Shown in pieces: positions 24,582 through 28,947 of a stretch of 28,947 nucleotides of DNA. The DNA lies in the NCBI GenBank assembly GCA_002389265.1, contig DGOD01000204.1:1-28947 (forward strand). The letters run 5' to 3'. The translations under genes were made by a program, and so were the position numbers. This DNA comes from Gammaproteobacteria bacterium UBA4475 (GTDB lineage Bacteria; Pseudomonadota; Gammaproteobacteria; Pseudomonadales; Azotimanducaceae). The notes below the pieces were generated by a model. It worked only from the letters and a program-made list of their open reading frames with translations. It made no database searches and was not told the origin of the DNA. The first letter of the stretch is position 1, and each line of letters opens with the position of its first letter.

Positions 24582-25901
24582 ATGAAACTAAACGCTTACC
24601 TGATCACTCTGCTAGTCGTCTGTATCCCCGTCAAATCCGTGCTGGCAGATTTGCGGATTGAAGTAACCCAAGGGGTTGATAATGCGTTGAGGGTGGCCGT
24701 CGTCCCGTTTGATTGGCGGGGCGCTGGCAGGCTGCCAGAAAATATCAGCGACATCATCGATGCTGACTTAGTGCTCAGCGGCCGGTTTGAGAGTTTACCT
24801 GCCAGTCAGATGCTGAGTTTGCCCCATGAACCTGCAGAAATTTTCAATCGCGATTGGCGTTTACTGAACGTTGAGTATCTGGTGATTGGGCATGTGTCAC
24901 CAGTAGGTGATCGTTACCGTTTGACCTACACCTTATATAATGTCTTCAAGCAATCGGTGGAACTTCGCCAGACCATCGAGGGTGAGGCCAGCGAGATGCG
25001 CGATATGGCACACTATGCCAGCGACAGCGTGTTTAAAATTCTCACAGGCATCGAGGGGGCATTTTCGACCCAAATCATGTACGTGACTGCCTTGGGCCCG
25101 CTCACTGATCGCCGTTATCGGCTGAATATCGCTGATGCCGATGGCCATCGAGTCGAGACCATGCTGGAATCCAAGGAGCCAATTCTTTCGGCGAGTTGGT
25201 CGCAAGATGGCCGTTATATCGCCTATGTATCCTTCGAAGTGGACAGTCGACCGGCAATATTTTTGCGCGATGTGGTCAATGGCACGCGACAGCAATTAAC
25301 GAATTTCCCCGGGCTGAATGGTGCGCCGGCATTTTCGCCTGATGGCAAGCAGTTAGCAGTGGTTTTGTCAAAAGATGGTAACCCCGATATCTACATCCTT
25401 ACTATTGCCGACCGGCGGCTGCGGCGGGTGACCAGACATTATGGTATTGATACTGAGCCGTCTTGGAGCCCAGATGGTAAGGGCATTATTTTTACGTCTA
25501 ACCGGGGAGGGCAGCCGCAGATTTACCAGATTCAGCTAGACGATCTATCGATCGAACGGCTGACCTTCGAGGGCGACTATAACGCCAAGGCCAGTGTTTT
25601 GCCTGATGGCAGTGGTATCGTCATGGTGCATCGTCGGGAAGGGGTATTCCATATCGCGATGCTGGATCTGATTCGCGGTCGTGTGACGGTGTTAACTGAG
25701 ACAAGCCTGGATGAATCACCGAGTATTGCACCTAACGGCAGTATGTTGATTTACGCGACTCAATATGGCGGTGAGGGAATTTTGGCGGCTGTCTCTGTTG
25801 ATGGCGGCGTAAAGTTTAATTTGCCTTCAAGTGAAGGTGATGTGCGAGAACCCGCTTGGTCGCCACAAAAACGGCGAATGTTTAAACCAATTTCGGAGTA
25901 G
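24582..25901 (+). CDS. tolB: Tol-Pal system periplasmic protein TolB
   Basis: TolB is a periplasmic beta-propeller that binds Pal and TolA. The 439-residue protein has a signal peptide ending near SVLA (about residue 22), an N-terminal alpha/beta domain (VAVVPFDWRG, then the sub-domain to about 160), and five or so WD/PD40-type blades (SWSQDGRYIAYVS, AFSPDGKQLAVV, SWSPDGKGIIFTS, and later ones). The end (PAWSPQKRRMFKPISE) is a few residues longer than in E. coli. AGGA precedes the ATG. A hairpin spans its stop codon. Confidence 0.96.
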   Translation: MKLNAYLITLLVVCIPVKSVLADLRIEVTQGVDNALRVAVVPFDWRGAGRLPENISDIIDADLVLSGRFESLPASQMLSLPHEPAEIFNRDWRLLNVEYLVIGHVSPVGDRYRLTYTLYNVFKQSVELRQTIEGEASEMRDMAHYASDSVFKILTGIEGAFSTQIMYVTALGPLTDRRYRLNIADADGHRVETMLESKEPILSASWSQDGRYIAYVSFEVDSRPAIFLRDVVNGTRQQLTNFPGLNGAPAFSPDGKQLAVVLSKDGNPDIYILTIADRRLRRVTRHYGIDTEPSWSPDGKGIIFTSNRGGQPQIYQIQLDDLSIERLTFEGDYNAKASVLPDGSGIVMVHRREGVFHIAMLDLIRGRVTVLTETSLDESPSIAPNGSMLIYATQYGGEGILAAVSVDGGVKFNLPSSEGDVREPAWSPQKRRMFKPISE

Positions 25902-25927
25902 TTCTGATAGAATATGCGTTCCGAAAT
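25890..25927. repeat. 8-bp inverted repeat spanning the tolB stop codon
   Basis: ATTTCGGA (25890-25897) and TCCGAAAT (25920-25927) are perfect complements separated by 22 nt; the tolB TAG (25899-25901) is in the loop. No T-tract follows. It could slow or partly stop transcription, or protect the tolB mRNA end, ahead of pal. Confidence 0.5.
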
Positions 25928-25999
25928 GTGACGTAATCGTATGCTTTTCGAGTTTAAATTGTGCTTTAATCTGCTATCAGCGATTTTCAGGAGCTAATT

Positions 26000-26551
26000 A
26001 TGCTAAGAATAACAACACGTGGTGTCATGGCAATCAGTTTTGCAGCCTTTGTTCTAGCTGGCTGTGCGTCGAAAACAGAGGTGGAAGAGCCTGTGGCAGA
26101 AGTAGCGCCGGTGGTAGTTGCGCCAGTAGTTGAAGCGCCTGTGGTTGCAGAGGTTAAGCGACCTATGGTCAGCGGTGGCAAGATTTCCGTGCCTGCTGCT
26201 GGTGGTATGGATGGAATGGAACAGCTGCAAGGGCTTTTCTACTTTGACTTTGATCAGACCATCGTCAAACGTGCGGGTCATATGGAGCTAAGTAAGCATG
26301 CGATGGTATTGAAAGACGATTCGACATTACGAGTTCGCCTTGAAGGTCATGCCGATGAGCGTGGCACTCGTGAATACAACCTCGCCTTGGGTGAGCGTCG
26401 AGCAAATGCTGTGCGTGCTTACCTGGTTGCCGAAGGGGCCCCTCGTTCGCAGATCGAAGTGATTAGCTATGGTGAAGAGAAGCCAGTAGATGGTGGTCAC
26501 AATGAAGCGGCCTGGGCGATGAATCGCCGAGTTGAAGTCGTTTACCGATAA
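26000..26551 (+). CDS. pal: Peptidoglycan-associated lipoprotein Pal
   Basis: Pal anchors the outer membrane to peptidoglycan and is gathered by the Tol motor at the division site. The 183-residue product has a lipoprotein signal with lipobox LAGC (C22), a Val/Ala/Pro/Glu-rich linker (about 26-55), and an OmpA-like peptidoglycan-binding domain (about 75-183) with FYFDFDQ, LEGHADERGTREYNLALGERRA and the VISYGEEKP stretch. The residue after the lipid cysteine is Ala, consistent with outer-membrane sorting. CAGGAG precedes the ATG. The 98-nt gap after tolB may hold its own promoter but none is convincing. Confidence 0.96.
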   Translation: MLRITTRGVMAISFAAFVLAGCASKTEVEEPVAEVAPVVVAPVVEAPVVAEVKRPMVSGGKISVPAAGGMDGMEQLQGLFYFDFDQTIVKRAGHMELSKHAMVLKDDSTLRVRLEGHADERGTREYNLALGERRANAVRAYLVAEGAPRSQIEVISYGEEKPVDGGHNEAAWAMNRRVEVVYR

Positions 26552-26572
26552 ATAGGGTTGCGGGCTATTCCG

Positions 26573-27403
26573 ATGCGTAGTGTCTGCCTGTTAAAAAGTG
26601 GTGTGCTGGGTCTGTTGATGCTGACTAGTGCGCCATTTTTGTTTGCGGCTACTAACGATGCCATTAGGGTTGAAACGCGCAACGTGTCTGCTATCCAACA
26701 GTTACCGTTTCAGCCGCCAATTGAAAACGTTAGTCCGTCGGCGGGTATTGATGCGGAGTATCAGTCGCAGTTGGTTGAGCAGGAAGTGCAGACCTTGCGC
26801 GGGCTGGTTGAAGACCTGCAGTATCAGCTTAAAAGAATGAAGAAAATTCAGGACGATCGTTATCTGGAGCTCGATAGTCGGTTTCAGGATTTGAGTAGGC
26901 GGTTGGCCGTGGGCAAGCTTGGCGTAGTGCCTGACACTGACGCAGGCAATCCGGAGGTCATTAATAATCCCGGCAATGTAGCTGTTGAGGAAGCGCCAGT
27001 TGATTCTGACCAGAGCGAAAAATCTCTCTACGATACTGCGCTGGAGCTGATTCGAAATCGACAATACGGCCTTGCCATCACGCAATTACAGGCTGTGATC
27101 GACCGCTTTCCCAATGGGGACTTCGCCCCTAATGCCTATTATTGGATGGGTGAAGTTTATGCCGCGATGCCAACCCCCGAATATGAGAATGCGCGTCAGG
27201 CGTTTGTGCAGGTCATTACTTTTTTCCCTGATCACCGTAAAGTGCCTGATGCATCGTTCAAGCTGGGCAAGGTCCATCACCTTATGGGTGATTGTGACAA
27301 AGCGAAAGAACTGCTGAACAAGGTCATTGAGCAATACCAAGGCAAGTCCGTTGCCAAGTTGGCGAGCAGTTATTTACGCGATGGAATGGTCAACTGCCAA
27401 TAG
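26573..27403 (+). CDS. cpoB: Cell division coordinator CpoB (YbgF)
   Basis: CpoB links Tol-Pal outer-membrane constriction to septal peptidoglycan synthesis. From the ATG at 26573 the 276-residue protein has a signal peptide (hydrophobic core GVLGLLMLTSAPFLFA, cleavage near residue 26), a trimerising coiled coil (about 60-110, with LRGLVEDLQYQLKRMKK), a variable linker, and a C-terminal TPR domain (about 148-276: YDTALELIRNRQYGLAI, YWMGEVYAAM, SFKLGKVHHLMGDCDKA). A TTG at 26558 in the same frame would add five residues; neither has a strong ribosome site. It starts 21 nt after pal. Confidence 0.93.
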   Translation: MRSVCLLKSGVLGLLMLTSAPFLFAATNDAIRVETRNVSAIQQLPFQPPIENVSPSAGIDAEYQSQLVEQEVQTLRGLVEDLQYQLKRMKKIQDDRYLELDSRFQDLSRRLAVGKLGVVPDTDAGNPEVINNPGNVAVEEAPVDSDQSEKSLYDTALELIRNRQYGLAITQLQAVIDRFPNGDFAPNAYYWMGEVYAAMPTPEYENARQAFVQVITFFPDHRKVPDASFKLGKVHHLMGDCDKAKELLNKVIEQYQGKSVAKLASSYLRDGMVNCQ

Positions 27404-27492
27404 TCATCCGTCTCATCATCTGAGCAGGCTTTTGCGCTGCTGCTAGATCCTTATAGATAGACCCTAATAGATAGATCCAAGTTCGACACGCT
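27404..27492. repeat. Short gap with near-repeats TAGATAGA
   Basis: TAGATAGACC (27454-27463) and TAGATAGATCC (27468-27478) recur with TAGATCC at 27444-27450. The gap sits between cpoB and queE; no promoter or terminator is clear. Confidence 0.4.
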
Positions 27493-28131
27493 ATGCTAAG
27501 AATTACAGAGATATTCTACTCGCTCCAGGGTGAAGCAAGAACCAGTGGCTTGCCGACAGTGTTCGTGCGCTTGACGGGTTGTCCGTTACGCTGCCAGTAC
27601 TGCGACACAGCCTATGCTTTCAGCGGAGGCACCATGACTTCGTTGGAAGAAGTGCTTGAGCAGGTGGCGGGCTTTGGTGCTCGTTACGTGACGGTAACTG
27701 GCGGTGAACCGTTGGCTCAGCCAGCCTGTTTGCCCTTGTTGGTGGGCCTATGCGATGCGGGTTATCAGGTGTCGCTTGAAACCAGTGGCGCACTAGATAT
27801 TGCTGGCGTCGACCCAAGAGTCTCAATTGTCCTGGATCTGAAGACCCCTGGATCTGCCGAGGTGAGCCGCAATTTGTACACCAATTTGGCATTGCTGGCG
27901 AACAAGGATCAGGTGAAGTTTGTGATTTGTGATCGGCAGGACTTCAATTGGGCCAGTTTTAAAGTGCGCGAATATGAGCTGTTGGATCGTGTGGGCGATG
28001 TGTTGTTTTCGCCGAGTGTCGGTCAACAAGACGCTACCGAATTGGCAGAGTGGATTCTCGCGGAGCAACTGCCAGTCAGATTTCAGATGCAATTGCACAA
28101 GATACTCTGGGGAGATAAGCCCGGTGTCTGA
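27493..28131 (+). CDS. queE: 7-carboxy-7-deazaguanine synthase QueE (radical SAM)
   Basis: QueE converts 6-carboxytetrahydropterin to 7-carboxy-7-deazaguanine, the third step to queuosine. The 212-residue protein has the radical SAM cysteines C30, C34 and C37 in [15 protein letters not shown], the start [14 protein letters not shown] typical of QueE, and the SAM-binding TVTGGEPL stretch. No good Shine-Dalgarno precedes the ATG. Its last 8 nt overlap the queC start, so the two steps are coupled. This position after cpoB is usual in Pseudomonas relatives. Confidence 0.95.
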   Translation: MLRITEIFYSLQGEARTSGLPTVFVRLTGCPLRCQYCDTAYAFSGGTMTSLEEVLEQVAGFGARYVTVTGGEPLAQPACLPLLVGLCDAGYQVSLETSGALDIAGVDPRVSIVLDLKTPGSAEVSRNLYTNLALLANKDQVKFVICDRQDFNWASFKVREYELLDRVGDVLFSPSVGQQDATELAEWILAEQLPVRFQMQLHKILWGDKPGV

Positions 28132-28831
28132 TGCGCCTATCACTCGGCCTCGAGCGGTCGTACTGCTGTCTGGTGGCCTGGACTCTGCGACAACCCTGGC
28201 GATGGCTCAGGCTGAAGGTTTTGAGTGTTTTTGTCTGAGCTTTGACTACGGCCAGCGCCATTTAACGGAAATTCGGTTTGCCGGCCAGATAGCTTCAAAG
28301 CGCGCGGCCCACCATAAAGTGGTGTCTGTGGATATCGCCGGATTTGGTGGCTCTGCACTGACCGACCGTAATATTGCGGTGCCAACTGTCGTCGCAGCGA
28401 ACGAGCCGTCTGACATTCCGGTGACTTATGTGCCGGCTCGCAATACAGTATTTCTGGCTTACGCGCTCGCCTATGCCGAAGTGCTGGAGGCTCTGGATAT
28501 CTTTATCGGTGTCAATGCCGTTGATTATTCTGGATATCCTGATTGTCGCCCTGAATTTATCCAGGCCTTTGAGACCATGGCAAACCTGGCGACCCGTATC
28601 GGTGTCGAAGGTGGGCGTCTGCACATTCATACGCCGCTAATTGCGCTGAGTAAGGAGGCGATTATCAAGGTCGGTCTGGGTCTCGGCGTTGATTACGGAC
28701 AAACTGTCTCTTGCTATCAGTTGGATGAATCGGGTGGGGCGTGTGGAGAGTGTGATAGCTGCAGAATTCGCCGAGCCGGCTTTGAGGCGGCTGGTGCACC
28801 GGATCCTACCCGTTATTTTCCTCGAGGCTAA
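28124..28831 (+). CDS. queC: 7-cyano-7-deazaguanine synthase QueC
   Basis: QueC turns 7-carboxy-7-deazaguanine into preQ0 with ATP and ammonia. The 235-residue product has the PP-loop SGGLDS (16-21), the FDYGQRH stretch, and a C-terminal zinc site with four cysteines at C197, C207, C210 and C213. GTG 28124 is the start because GGGGAGA lies about 9 nt upstream and because the family motif lies close behind; the much longer frame from 27929 runs back through queE and is not real. It overlaps queE by 8 nt. Confidence 0.96.
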   Translation: MSDAPITRPRAVVLLSGGLDSATTLAMAQAEGFECFCLSFDYGQRHLTEIRFAGQIASKRAAHHKVVSVDIAGFGGSALTDRNIAVPTVVAANEPSDIPVTYVPARNTVFLAYALAYAEVLEALDIFIGVNAVDYSGYPDCRPEFIQAFETMANLATRIGVEGGRLHIHTPLIALSKEAIIKVGLGLGVDYGQTVSCYQLDESGGACGECDSCRIRRAGFEAAGAPDPTRYFPRG

Positions 28832-28947
28832 ATAGCCTTTCGGCCGCCTGGTTCAAGCCGCAGCCTTCAAGCAGCCATGGGAGCACAACGACTGCTGACA
28901 GATAAACTGGCCTGGCGATTACCAGGAAAGTCTATCGGTGTAATCTA
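28832..28947. other. Region after queC to the window edge, no feature recognised
   Basis: No open frame, T-tailed hairpin or tRNA is visible in these 116 nt. A tRNA-Lys gene follows queC in some Pseudomonas, but none starts before the edge. Confidence 0.4.

Noticed and set aside
27929..28123. Extended N-terminus of QueC reaching back into queE
   Set aside because: QueC homologues begin close to the PP-loop, and GTG 28124 has a good ribosome site.
28852..28862. GGTTCAAGCC-like T-arm, possible tRNA after queC
   Set aside because: No matching acceptor, D or anticodon arms are found around it.
1..28947. Mobile elements, CRISPR arrays, defence islands, biosynthetic clusters
   Set aside because: No transposase, integrase, regularly spaced repeats or defence domains were found; gene order and composition look like core chromosome.

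Overview
The window reads as ordinary, densely packed chromosome of a marine-type gammaproteobacterium related to Pseudomonas or the Cellvibrionales. The evidence is the gene order ruvC-ruvA-ruvB-tolQ-tolR-tolA-tolB-pal-cpoB-queE-queC, the Pseudomonas-like sequence of AspRS (with a non-discriminating signature), and the presence of MiaE, an RhlB-like helicase and a YdfG-like dehydrogenase. No insertion sequence, prophage, integrase, CRISPR array, rRNA or tRNA was found. The species cannot be named from sequence alone.

Region 1 (1-6756, all minus strand) is a tight seven-gene run. In transcription order it holds a serine carboxylesterase, miaE, a putative family-2-like glycosyltransferase, an epoxide hydrolase, argC, a class I aspartate aminotransferase, and a DEAD-box helicase cut by the window edge. 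Three junctions are 4-nt ATGA overlaps, so co-transcription and translational coupling are likely although the functions look unrelated. The 342-nt divergent gap 6757-7098 carries an unexplained structured element.

Region 2 (7099-12256, plus) encodes an alpha-methylacyl-CoA racemase with recognisable catalytic His and Asp, an unrecognised basic protein with two AP2-like halves followed by a strong terminator, a propionyl-CoA synthetase (prpE-like) coupled to a YdfG-like short-chain dehydrogenase, and a small ABM-fold protein. The racemase, ligase and dehydrogenase suggest short or branched acyl-CoA metabolism.

Region 3 (12316-16942) holds an ArsC/YfgD-like protein (minus), a YihY-family membrane protein coupled to a thioredoxin-like lipoprotein (plus), proS (minus), and an HU-like protein with a lysine/alanine-rich N-terminal extension (minus).

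Region 4 (17290-28831, all plus) is a long informational and envelope block: fmdB-type zinc ribbon, aspS, yebC, ruvCAB, tolQRAB-pal-cpoB and the queuosine precursor genes queE and queC. The ybgC thioesterase gene that often sits between ruvB and tolQ is absent; the two genes are separated by 12 nt.

I saw no clearly new multi-gene system. The observations most worth checking are the AP2-like basic protein at 8516, the structured intergenic element at 6914-6998, the coupled glycosyltransferase/epoxide hydrolase pair, the short-acyl-CoA gene set, and several hairpins or repeats at gene ends and starts.
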